Positions 1-6,490 of a DNA stretch of 9,475 bases are shown here, one piece after another. The notes below the pieces were generated by a model, which saw nothing but the letters and a program-made list of their open reading frames with translations, did not search any database and was not told the origin of the DNA. Numbering within the stretch: the stretch's first letter is position 1; each line of letters begins with the position of its first letter. The stretch is taken from contig WQXX01000036.1 of NCBI GenBank assembly GCA_009781535.1, positions 1-9,475 on the forward strand, read 5' to 3'. A program made the translations under genes and the position numbers. Origin of the DNA: Coriobacteriia bacterium (GTDB lineage Bacteria > Actinomycetota > Coriobacteriia > Coriobacteriales > UBA8131).

Positions 1-351
1 AACGACGAATGCGGCTAACGAGATAGGTATGCCCAGTTCTGCCAATTTGTCCTTTGCCGCGATCGTGTTCTCTCTTAATGTGATCTTGTTCTCACGCTCG
101 ATGATCGCAGCCTCGTTTTTGGCGCGTTCTTCCTTTTCCCTTGTCTCCGCATCGAGTTTCGATATCCGCTCATATTCGGCTATTGCGTCTTTGATGGCTT
201 TATCTGCCTTGTTCTGCACCTCATTGACGCGCTTTGATACGAGACGGTCGAAATCCTTTTGGGTGAAGGTCTTTTCAGTTGCGCCCCCGCTTTTATCGCC
301 TTGGTCAGTTTCGGTTTGCGGTTCCTCAACTGGGCTGGTCTCATCTATCAT
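1..351 (-). CDS. Phage capsid scaffold protein, DUF4355/GP20-like (partial)
   Basis: The reading frame is open from an ATG at 351 down to the window edge, giving the first 117 residues. The start is supported by AAGGAG at 358-363, six bases upstream. The N-terminus is acidic and low in complexity (residues 1-25, rich in E, Q, T and G). It is followed by 'FTQKDFDRLVSKRVNEVQNKA' style sequence (about residues 29-49) and then a long charged helix rich in E, K and A (about 50-105), very likely a coiled coil. This layout, with 'LAELGIP' near residue 103-109, is typical of scaffold proteins of Gram-positive tailed phages, which guide major capsid assembly inside the procapsid and are later removed. 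Its place downstream of a minor head protein fits the usual order portal, MuF, scaffold, capsid. The family call rests on pattern resemblance; the capsid gene would lie beyond the left edge. Confidence 0.8.
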   Translation of the reverse strand, partial: MIDETSPVEEPQTETDQGDKSGGATEKTFTQKDFDRLVSKRVNEVQNKADKAIKDAIAEYERISKLDAETREKEERAKNEAAIIERENKITLRENTIAAKDKLAELGIPISLAAFVV

Positions 352-399
352 GGTAAACTCCTTCGATTTAACGCCTCTCGGCTATACTATATGTTGAGC

Positions 400-408
400 A
401 TTATAGCA
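400..408 (-). promoter_or_regulatory. Extended -10 promoter for the scaffold gene
   Basis: On the minus strand the sequence reads TGCTATAAT, a perfect TATAAT with the TGn extension, about 50 bases upstream of the scaffold ATG. No good -35 box is present at 16-18 bases, which an extended -10 can tolerate. An 8-mer ATGTGCTA occurs twice with 22-base spacing, once overlapping this -10 and once upstream (about 405-434). That could be a regulator site, but this is only a pattern. Confidence 0.5.
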
Positions 409-455
409 CATATTGACGTATTGAGTAGCACATTTTGTATCTTTGTCGGATTTAA

Positions 456-499
456 GTTGCTGGTAAGTTGCTGGTAAGTTGCTGGTAAGTTGCTGGTAA
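456..499. repeat. Four exact 11-bp tandem repeats
   Basis: The unit GTTGCTGGTAA (plus strand) occurs four times without a mismatch at 456-466, 467-477, 478-488 and 489-499. The period of 11 is not a multiple of three and no gene covers it, so it is not coding. It lies between the terminator at 501-523 and the scaffold promoter. A period near one helical turn would put each copy on the same DNA face; protein binding or simple slippage are both possible. Confidence 0.9.
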
Positions 500-500
500 C

Positions 501-523
501 AAAAAAGCCGCCCGTAGGCGGCT
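501..523 (-). terminator. Rho-independent terminator after the 67-residue gene
   Basis: A perfect 7-bp stem AGCCGCC (506-512) / GGCGGCT (517-523) with the four-base loop CGTA is followed, on the minus strand, by six T (501-506). It lies 30 bases after the stop of the 67-residue gene and would end transcripts coming from the MuF gene before the scaffold gene. Confidence 0.88.
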
Positions 524-552
524 AGATATTAATTGAGTGTGATTAGATTGCA

Positions 553-756
553 TCAGGTAGAACAAGCGTTTTCCAATTCTTCAATATTGACGATTATTGG
601 ATATCCGTAAGCTGATGAATAGAACTTATGAGTTGATATCAAATCGCTCTGAATATCCTCTGGTATTGAACAAAGATTTACTGCCTTATAGATTGCGCTG
701 TTGGTTCCATGACCAACTACCTCAAGGTATTCACGCTCCTCATAACTTATAAGCAT
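553..756 (-). CDS. Unknown 67-residue protein coupled to the MuF gene
   Basis: I do not recognise this family. It encodes a small, mostly acidic soluble protein with no signal peptide, membrane segment or zinc-binding cysteine pattern. Visible sequence includes 'EEREYLEVVGHG' near the start, 'SIPEDIQSDLIS' in the middle and 'YPIIVNIEELE' at the end. The ATG lies only four bases after the MuF stop. A strong GGAGG (768-772), 11 bases upstream, is embedded in the last MuF codons, which suggests translational coupling. GC is about 35-38%, like the peptidase part of the upstream gene and lower than the rest of the window. The terminator at 501-523 closes the pair. A small gene directly behind a MuF-toxin-like gene could encode an immunity protein, but this rests on position alone. 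It could equally be an ordinary small phage protein. Confidence 0.72.
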   Translation of the reverse strand: MLISYEEREYLEVVGHGTNSAIYKAVNLCSIPEDIQSDLISTHKFYSSAYGYPIIVNIEELENACST

Positions 757-760
757 ATAA

Positions 761-2155
761 CTAATATCCTCCTATAATCTGTTTTACTAATTGTACCACA
801 CTTTGTGACAATTGTCTCTTACCGCCTTCCATATACTCTGCATAAGCCTCTGACAAAAATTCACTGATAGTTTCCAACGCATATCCGCTCAAATCCTCTT
901 TTTTGGCTTGACCGAATAGCCTGTATAGTTCTGTTTTTTGGGTTGTCGGACTGTCCTTAATAATATCAATACCGAACTGACTGTTAACTCCGTGCATTAA
1001 CTCATGGATAACTAAACCGAAAGGTTCTCTTGATGCCCACCACTCACGATCATTTTGATTCCGAATAAAAGCCTTAAAATCATCATCAAAAACATGACCA
1101 ATATACAGTGTGCGGGTCTCTGAATCAAAGGAAGCTTCAGATTTTCTCCTTTTCTTCAGTTCAGGATCATATATGACAGCATTTACTTCTAACCCAGGAA
1201 ATTCTTCCTTCATTTTTGATATTGCTGTATTGATACAATTCGCTGTGTACAGCTTGTCAACATCAGATCCTTTCATAGCTTCATAATTCGTGTATGGGAT
1301 ATTTAACACTTCCTCAGCGTATTTTTTTGCGTCAGAGATATTGTCAAACGACGTGCGACCTCCATGCCAGTTTTCAGCTTCTACATTCTCATTTTGATCA
1401 TCGTTTTCATCTTCTTCGTCATACCACCAAGGTTTTTCATTATATGCTTTTAAGTCCTCAATATGACTACCTACAATTATCTCATCTTGTATACCAAGAG
1501 GCTTCAGAACATCGTCACGTATGAGTTGGTCAGATACAACAGGTTTCGTATTCCCACTGTTTGCTGCCCACTGCTCATACGGGATATTCGGTATTACCTC
1601 GTTCTCGCCTGTCTCAAGGTTTCTTGCACGCCTGAGAGTAGGTGCATATTCATCACCGAAATATGCGATCACTGTGCTTCTACAGCGCGGGTGCATCGGT
1701 GGGAAGTTGACGCCGACCTTCATATCTTTCAGATTGAACCTCTTTCCATCGAGCTTTTGGCAGATCGGGCTTGTGCGGTAATCGAGTGTAGCAAGGTACT
1801 CATACTGCTCGACACCCATATCCTCATAAGCCTTAGCCTCAGCTTGGTTATGGAAGTAGTTGCTCTCCGTCCGTATGAGCCTGTCTGCGTCGCTCTTGCT
1901 TGCATTGAACCTCTCACGTACCTCACGAGACATCTTCTCTTTTGAAGCCCCTGTCATGACACCTCTGGTCATGATGTCGCTGAGTGCATCTGCGAGGTCG
2001 TCGGTGTTGTCCCATATGCGCTGTGAGTAGTTCTTTCCGCTCCACGGGTAGTTGAGCACTTGGTTTAAGGTCAATTCGTCAAGCTGGTTGAAGCCTATGC
2101 TCCTGTCGAATGCGGTGAAGGTGTCTTGTATCGTGGAGTTGTAGATGCCTTTCAT
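761..2155 (-). CDS. 5'-truncated phage minor head protein (MuF/SPP1 gp7) with C-terminal HExxH metallopeptidase-like domain
   Basis: The open frame from ATG 2155 gives 464 residues. Residues 1-165 match the phage head morphogenesis (Mu F / SPP1 gp7) family: 'NYPWSGKNYSQRIW' (35-48), 'LIRTESNYFHNQAE' (93-106), and the signature 'DYRTSPICQKLDGK' (125-138) with 'NFPPMHPRCRST' (150-161). These proteins sit at the portal and can enter the host with the DNA. After an acidic linker (about 246-262) comes a second domain with HELMH at 384-388 and 'SEFLSEAYAEYM' at 431-442, a glutamate-rich helix of the kind that gives the third zinc ligand in gluzincin-type peptidases. MuF proteins with variable toxin-like C-termini are known in temperate phages. 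The ATG at 2155 has no ribosome-binding site, and coding-like sequence continues upstream, so this is probably a broken gene. The C-terminal half has markedly lower GC (about 38%) than the MuF half (about 51%). Substrate unknown. Confidence 0.82.
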   Translation of the reverse strand: MKGIYNSTIQDTFTAFDRSIGFNQLDELTLNQVLNYPWSGKNYSQRIWDNTDDLADALSDIMTRGVMTGASKEKMSREVRERFNASKSDADRLIRTESNYFHNQAEAKAYEDMGVEQYEYLATLDYRTSPICQKLDGKRFNLKDMKVGVNFPPMHPRCRSTVIAYFGDEYAPTLRRARNLETGENEVIPNIPYEQWAANSGNTKPVVSDQLIRDDVLKPLGIQDEIIVGSHIEDLKAYNEKPWWYDEEDENDDQNENVEAENWHGGRTSFDNISDAKKYAEEVLNIPYTNYEAMKGSDVDKLYTANCINTAISKMKEEFPGLEVNAVIYDPELKKRRKSEASFDSETRTLYIGHVFDDDFKAFIRNQNDREWWASREPFGLVIHELMHGVNSQFGIDIIKDSPTTQKTELYRLFGQAKKEDLSGYALETISEFLSEAYAEYMEGGKRQLSQSVVQLVKQIIGGY

Positions 2156-2278
2156 GATGTCTTTGTGCGTCTGCGTCTGTATGGCGTATTCCTTGTATGC
2201 CAGTTTCTTTGCTTCTGCGTATATGTCACCTTTGAGCTTTTCAAGATGTGTGATGCGGCTTTTGTCGCCCTGTTGGGT
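2156..2278 (-). pseudogene. In-frame upstream remnant of the MuF gene, start lost
   Basis: Forty-one codons in frame with the MuF gene lie upstream of its first ATG and contain no ATG, GTG or TTG. They end at a TAG at 2279-2281. The encoded stretch, with 'LEKLKGDIYAEAKKLA' and 'IQTQTHKDI', looks like the usual charged helix before the MuF domain, so the true start was further upstream. In another frame an ATG at 2303 with GGAG at 2314-2317 reaches this point, so a one-base frameshift plus a short N-terminus is an alternative to a deletion. Portal and terminase genes are missing either way. Confidence 0.6.
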
Positions 2279-2334
2279 CTACGCGCCTGGCGCCGCTCCA
2301 CATCTCTCTAATACTCCAGCACTTTACTCCTCCG

Positions 2335-2450
2335 CGCATCCTGCGTCGGATCATCCATGTATAATGGACTGGAACTGCGATAACCATGTATCAGGTGGAG
2401 CTGTGGAGATACAAGCTTTCCCAGTCTCTCTTCCGATCAAGTAGGTGGGT
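2335..2450 (+). promoter_or_regulatory. Promoter and leader of the first VanZ-like gene
   Basis: TATAAT lies at 2360-2365. Upstream is an inverted repeat CGCA-TCC-TGCG (2335-2345). Downstream, 18 bases after the -10, is a short hairpin CCAT-GTATCAG-GTGG (2384-2398, one G-U pair), and just before the start codon is GTAGGTGGGT (2441-2450). The same parts occur before the second VanZ-like gene. A convincing -35 box is not visible. The promoter call rests on the -10 match and on the conservation between the two copies. Confidence 0.55.
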
Positions 2451-4055
2451 ATGCGTAAAAGAATAATAAAAGCGCTGTTGTCGCTTGCATTGTCCATTGC
2501 GCTCCTTTTCTGTTTGACGTTTGCCCTGAATACTCCCATTGGTAATAACATCTATCTTATTCTCGGCGCTTACTCGTCTTCTCTTATTGGGCAACTCGCA
2601 ATCTTTTTTCTCGTTGTTTTGTTTTGTGTTCTCTTCTTCATAAACGTGTATCAATTGATGGGTAACAGGATTCCTCGTCTGCTCATTAGAATCGATGCTA
2701 TCGCTTATCTGCTGGGTTTATTCGCGATTGTCATGCTCAAAAGCCGTTGGATGCAAGGGGTGAATCTCGATATCCTCGATCTGTATGCCCAGCTTTACTG
2801 GGAGCCTTTACAGGTTGTATTCAATATCCTCTTCTTCATCCCACTTGGCGCGCTAATCTTCAGGTATATCAAATCCCCTTTGAAAGCGTTTCCTCTTGCG
2901 CTGGGTATCATCGTTCTCATCGAAATCCTGCAATTTGTTTTCCATTCAGGGTTTACAGATATTGTCGACGTAGTGATGAACATGCTTGGTTTTGCAATAG
3001 GCTATATGACTTTCGACATTCTGCGCGACAAAGGCTTTCATATTGTTGCGCTTGATAAAAAACACGTTAGAATCGCTTTTCCGCAGAAAAGCCATAGAAA
3101 AAACGAGGCTTTGCAGGACGACAAAGAACAGCCAGGCAGCCCCAAGAAGCGCTTTAAGGAAATAGCCTCAGCGAATACAAAGCTCATCGCAGTTATTTCG
3201 ACAGCGCTCGTCTTAACAGTGCTATTTTTCGTCGGCGCTGCGTTTTTTAACCTTGAGGATTATCTGCCTAAGGACCCACAACCCATAGAATCCCCCAATC
3301 CCATTCTGAGTTCGCTGCCAAAGAGCTCGCTGACTGTTGAGGAAACACGAGAAATAATCGAGGGCATTGGTCTTTTCAGGGTTAACGGTATTGAGAGTTC
3401 GAACAGCTGGATTGAGGTTGATGAGTCTGGCGCATTACATTCAGCCGGCGACATCCAAGGCTGGGATACATGGTTGCGGACTGATGGTAATAAATATCAT
3501 TGTCTTTGGTTCTGTGTTTACGAAACGCTTGGCGGGGTCACGGTAACACATGTCATTCCTCTTATCGTAACTCCGCAGACAGAGATTTCCTGGGACAAAG
3601 AAAAGTATGAGGGAGACCTCGCAGAGAATTTTCCTCAAAACTTCCTTTCTTTTGACAACCTTGCGGTATATACCCTGCAAGATGGGTGGTTTCAGGCAGA
3701 AAGCCTGTTCTTATCTCTAAACGATGACAAAGTTGCAAGAAACGACGCCAGTTTTAATTTCATATCTCTTAGCGAGGACACGCAGAGATACGCGGGTTTT
3801 GAGGGAGGATACTGGTTTGAAGCGCAAGAAGGGAAAAGAAGTACGTTGCAGTCGATTCTCGAAAGGACTTCCCTTTTAAGGGTTCGAGAGAACTATATAG
3901 CGATGCGCATCCCTGACAGAGTCGGTTCTGCATTGATATGCCATATACTGATTGTTCAATTCGAAGACGGCTTGTCATTGCCATACAGTGGGCCCGAGCC
4001 TGGCAGGCAACTGTACGTAACCCTCAAAAACGGAAAGCTTATCCTGGTTGAATAA
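2451..4055 (+). CDS. VanZ-like membrane protein with large extracytoplasmic C-terminal domain
   Basis: This 534-residue protein starts at the ATG at 2451, which fits the AGGTGG at 2443-2448 better than the in-frame GTG at 2445. Hydrophobic segments lie at about residues 8-26, 46-66, 82-97, 121-138, 147-165 and 171-190. The VanZ pattern is clear: 'NILFFIPLG' (125-133), 'LIEILQF' (156-162) and 'DIVDVVMNMLGF' (170-181), keeping N125, E158, D170, D173 and N177. VanZ-like proteins are membrane proteins; VanZ itself gives low-level teicoplanin resistance, but the biochemical role is unsettled. A charged loop (about 200-243) leads to another helix (245-266), followed by about 265 soluble residues that I do not recognise, probably outside the cell. 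Usual VanZ-like proteins are about 150-200 residues, so this tail is unusual. No terminator is seen before the convergent gene. Confidence 0.8.
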   Translation: MRKRIIKALLSLALSIALLFCLTFALNTPIGNNIYLILGAYSSSLIGQLAIFFLVVLFCVLFFINVYQLMGNRIPRLLIRIDAIAYLLGLFAIVMLKSRWMQGVNLDILDLYAQLYWEPLQVVFNILFFIPLGALIFRYIKSPLKAFPLALGIIVLIEILQFVFHSGFTDIVDVVMNMLGFAIGYMTFDILRDKGFHIVALDKKHVRIAFPQKSHRKNEALQDDKEQPGSPKKRFKEIASANTKLIAVISTALVLTVLFFVGAAFFNLEDYLPKDPQPIESPNPILSSLPKSSLTVEETREIIEGIGLFRVNGIESSNSWIEVDESGALHSAGDIQGWDTWLRTDGNKYHCLWFCVYETLGGVTVTHVIPLIVTPQTEISWDKEKYEGDLAENFPQNFLSFDNLAVYTLQDGWFQAESLFLSLNDDKVARNDASFNFISLSEDTQRYAGFEGGYWFEAQEGKRSTLQSILERTSLLRVRENYIAMRIPDRVGSALICHILIVQFEDGLSLPYSGPEPGRQLYVTLKNGKLILVE

Positions 4056-4145
4056 GACGCACGCGCGGAAAGAAGGCACTGGTTTATTCCTAGGCTCCAT
4101 ATTTACAAGGAACTTATCTGACAACACACGCAAAGAACCCGCAAG

Positions 4146-5363
4146 TCAGCAATCAAGAAGCCAGCGCAGGGCATTCTTCGTAACGATTCCTTCATGGTTA
4201 CCGTCCGGGTCATCATCAAGGGTCAGGATGAGCTTAGGATGGTTGTCGCCAATTGCTCTCAGGGGTCGCAGCTCTCGAGCCAAAGTATCCTCGTCGCGTA
4301 TGCTTGCCGCTATCTGGATATACAGTGTAATACCATCACGTGTCGCCATGAAATCAATCTCAGTGCGGTCAACCTGCCCGACAAAGACCTCGTAGTCTCG
4401 TCGTAGCAGCTCAAGATACACAACATTCTCAAGGATATGCCCGACATCAAGGTTTTGCCCACCGAGCAGCATGAAGCGCAATCCAATATCAACAGCATAG
4501 TATTTCTCAAGAGTTGCCAACTCCTGTTTACCCTTGACGTTATATCGTCGTGCTTCATAGAAAAGCTGGCTCTCCCTGAGCGCTTCCAGATACTTTTCGA
4601 CAGTTCGCTGATCGATCTTACGACCGAAAGAGGTCATAGTATGTGCGATTTTTGTTGATGACAAGGTTTTCCCGACGTTGTTGAATAAGAACCTCGCGAC
4701 GCTTTCGAGCATTAAAGCGTCGTTGATTCTCTTTCTGAATATAATGTCCTTGAGGAGTATCGAGTTATACAGCGCTCGCAAGTATTCAAGGACGTCCTTT
4801 TTCACCTCATCAATTTGAAGTGTATAGGGAAAGGAGCTGTTTTCCAAATATGTGCGGTATAACTCCTGCAACAGCGCTGAACTGAAACCTGTGGAAACAC
4901 CTTTTGCCTCACAGTATTCGGCAAATGAAAGCGGTAGCATTTTGACCTCAATAAAACGCCCTGTCATCAGGGTAGCAAATTCGCCTGAAAGCAGCTGCGC
5001 GTTTGATCCTGTGATATAGAGATCGACATTCTTCTTGATATAGAGACTGTCGATTGCTTTCATAAAACCTTCGACGTGTTGGATCTCATCGAGGAAGACA
5101 TAGTTCATTTGCGTAAGGCTGAGTCTTTCTGTCACATAGTCGTAAAGCTTGCGATAATCCCTGATGTCCTCGAATTCGATGTCCTCAAAATTGATATATA
5201 CGACTTGCGCCTTTGAAACCCCCGCATTAAGAAGGTATTCCATAAAGGATTCTAAGAGTGTGGACTTGCCGCAACGTCGCACACCAGATATGACCTTGAT
5301 GATTTGTCTGTCACGATTGCGAATCAAGGTCTCAAGATATGTCTTTCTTTCGATGATCCTCAT
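4146..5363 (-). CDS. AAA-family ATPase with DUF4143 (AAA_14/DUF4143 protein)
   Basis: The protein has 405 residues from ATG 5363, chosen over the ATG at 5384 because GGAGG (5368-5372) lies just before it. The N-terminal ATPase domain shows Walker A GVRRCGKST (27-35), Walker B YVFLDEIQ (88-95) and a sensor-like ITGSNAQLL (117-125). A helix-turn-helix-like part follows at about 225-268. The C-terminal DUF4143 region has 'HILENVVYLELLRR' (309-322), 'EIDFMA' (335-340) and 'LYIQIAASI' (347-355), an arrangement like a PD-(D/E)XK nuclease core but with Q instead of the catalytic K. These proteins are widespread in bacteria and archaea, often in many copies and in mobile regions; their function is not established. 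The length is normal for the family and no break is visible. It is convergent with the first VanZ-like gene (90-base gap) and lies between the two VanZ paralogues. Confidence 0.88.
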   Translation of the reverse strand: MRIIERKTYLETLIRNRDRQIIKVISGVRRCGKSTLLESFMEYLLNAGVSKAQVVYINFEDIEFEDIRDYRKLYDYVTERLSLTQMNYVFLDEIQHVEGFMKAIDSLYIKKNVDLYITGSNAQLLSGEFATLMTGRFIEVKMLPLSFAEYCEAKGVSTGFSSALLQELYRTYLENSSFPYTLQIDEVKKDVLEYLRALYNSILLKDIIFRKRINDALMLESVARFLFNNVGKTLSSTKIAHTMTSFGRKIDQRTVEKYLEALRESQLFYEARRYNVKGKQELATLEKYYAVDIGLRFMLLGGQNLDVGHILENVVYLELLRRDYEVFVGQVDRTEIDFMATRDGITLYIQIAASIRDEDTLARELRPLRAIGDNHPKLILTLDDDPDGNHEGIVTKNALRWLLDC

Positions 5364-5419
5364 GCTTCCTCCAGAGACAGTCATTGGGTTGAGATATTTG
5401 TCGGTCTCATATTTGCAAC

Positions 5420-5448
5420 ATTATAATCCAGAAACTTGTAAATGAAAA
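5420..5448 (-). promoter_or_regulatory. Sigma70-type promoter of the AAA/DUF4143 gene
   Basis: On the minus strand, TTTTCA (5443-5448) and TATAAT (5420-5425) are separated by 17 bases. The -10 is perfect and the -35 matches TTGACA at four of six positions. The start codon lies 57 bases downstream of the -10. Confidence 0.6.
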
Positions 5449-5555
5449 CATTTTTGCGGAAAAGAATGCGAAAATGTACTCGAAAACTGTACTATTGACC
5501 GTAGAAGACATATCTGCTCTGCCGATTTTCAACACTCTGATTACCTTACATGCTT

Positions 5556-5659
5556 GGCATCATGCCTGCCATGTATAATCAACGGACACAACGATAGCCA
5601 CGTATCAGGTGGGTTGAGCAGATGTAGTCTCTCAGTTTCTCTACCAAAGGTAGGTGGGT
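5556..5659 (+). promoter_or_regulatory. Promoter and leader of the second VanZ-like gene
   Basis: TATAAT is at 5574-5579. A perfect inverted repeat GGCAT-C-ATGCC lies at 5556-5566 and a hairpin CCAC-GTATCAG-GTGG at 5598-5612, again 18 bases after the -10. The start region GTAGGTGGGT ATG is identical to that of the first VanZ-like gene. Leader length from -10 to ATG is 86 bases here and 91 in the other copy. No good -35 is seen. Confidence 0.55.
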
Positions 5660-6490
5660 ATGCGAAGAAAACTAGAAGCAACGGTGTTATCGCTCTCATT
5701 ATCCGTTTTATTCTTTTTTGGTCTGTTCCTTGTCACCGACAGCGCTTCCAGTATCATCATTTCTGGAATACTGGGAAGATATGCGCATCTCCTGTATGAA
5801 AACCCATTCGTTTACTATGGTTTTCTTGGAATTATCAGCATTGTCTTTTTCGTGACTGTATACCAGCTGCTGCGCAACAGGGTTTCCCGGTTTCTCATAA
5901 GTGCTGAGGCGATAGTGTACTTGCTAGCAGTTCTTGCCATCGTTTTCCTGAAAAGCCTTTGGTTGCCAGGTCTAAATCCTGAAGGCGTCGGTTTTGTAGG
6001 ATCGATTACATGGAGTCCGAACCTGCATCTTTTCCACATCTTTCTCTTTCTCCCTATTGGCGCGATGACCTTCCGATACATAAAATCACCCTTAAAGGCG
6101 TTTCTTATGGTGCTTGCCACCATTGTTGTCATCAAAATCCTGCAATATGTTTTCAATTTTTGGGTGCTAGACATAATGGATTTGGTGGCGATCATACTTG
6201 GTTTTGCAGCAGGGTTTGTTACTCTTAGCATGCTGTATGCAAGAGGTTTTCGGATTAGCACGCTTGATAAATGGCGCTTCAAGATTGTATCTCCGCAGAA
6301 ACAGGTTGTTGAAGATGACGACTCGGAACCTGAGAAGACCTTGTCGCATAATCCTCTGAAGTGGTTCAAGAAAAAAAGTGCGGCAGACAAAAGAATCATC
6401 ATAATAGCGATAGCTATGGTGCTTGCCATCGCAGTATTGTTCATTATCGATTTTGCGCTCTTTAACCCAGAGGACTATTTGAGATACTAG
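5660..6490 (+). CDS. Second VanZ-like membrane protein, shorter paralogue
   Basis: This 276-residue protein is clearly related to the one at 2451-4055 through its whole N-terminal part: both share 'FRYIKSPLKAF' and a similar membrane-segment layout. The ATG at 5660 follows the same AGGTGG site. Hydrophobic segments lie at about 8-25, 50-69, 82-98, 122-138, 147-165, 171-192 and 246-266. The VanZ pattern is eroded: the first Asn is His (H126 in 'HIFLFLPIG'), the Glu is Lys (K159 in 'VIKILQY'), and the second Asn is Ile (I178 in 'DIMDLVAIILGF'). D171 and D174 remain. The protein stops at 'NPEDYLRY', right where the paralogue continues into its extracytoplasmic domain. The frame is intact, so it may be functional in a changed role, or be at an early stage of decay. 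No terminator is visible after it. Confidence 0.78.
   Translation: MRRKLEATVLSLSLSVLFFFGLFLVTDSASSIIISGILGRYAHLLYENPFVYYGFLGIISIVFFVTVYQLLRNRVSRFLISAEAIVYLLAVLAIVFLKSLWLPGLNPEGVGFVGSITWSPNLHLFHIFLFLPIGAMTFRYIKSPLKAFLMVLATIVVIKILQYVFNFWVLDIMDLVAIILGFAAGFVTLSMLYARGFRISTLDKWRFKIVSPQKQVVEDDDSEPEKTLSHNPLKWFKKKSAADKRIIIIAIAMVLAIAVLFIIDFALFNPEDYLRY

Noticed and set aside
29..477. Plus-strand reading frames over the left end
   Set aside because: They are shadows of the minus-strand scaffold gene, which has a proper start, Shine-Dalgarno and recognisable family layout.
456..499. CRISPR array
   Set aside because: The 11-bp units are directly adjacent with no spacers, and no cas gene is present.
1294..1945. 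Overlapping plus-strand reading frames inside the MuF gene
   Set aside because: They lie antisense to a recognisable MuF domain and show no family resemblance or start signals.
2360..2383. Eight-codon leader ORFs starting in the -10 region of both VanZ promoters (MYNGLELR and MYNQRTQR)
   Set aside because: The ATG overlaps the TATAAT box itself, so it would lie upstream of the transcript; the shared stop is probably coincidental.
4056..4145. Terminator between the convergent VanZ-like and ATPase genes
   Set aside because: I looked for a hairpin with a T-tract on both strands and found none.
5475..5560. Short ATG reading frame before the second VanZ leader
   Set aside because: No Shine-Dalgarno, no similar frame before the other VanZ gene, and it runs through the promoter elements.
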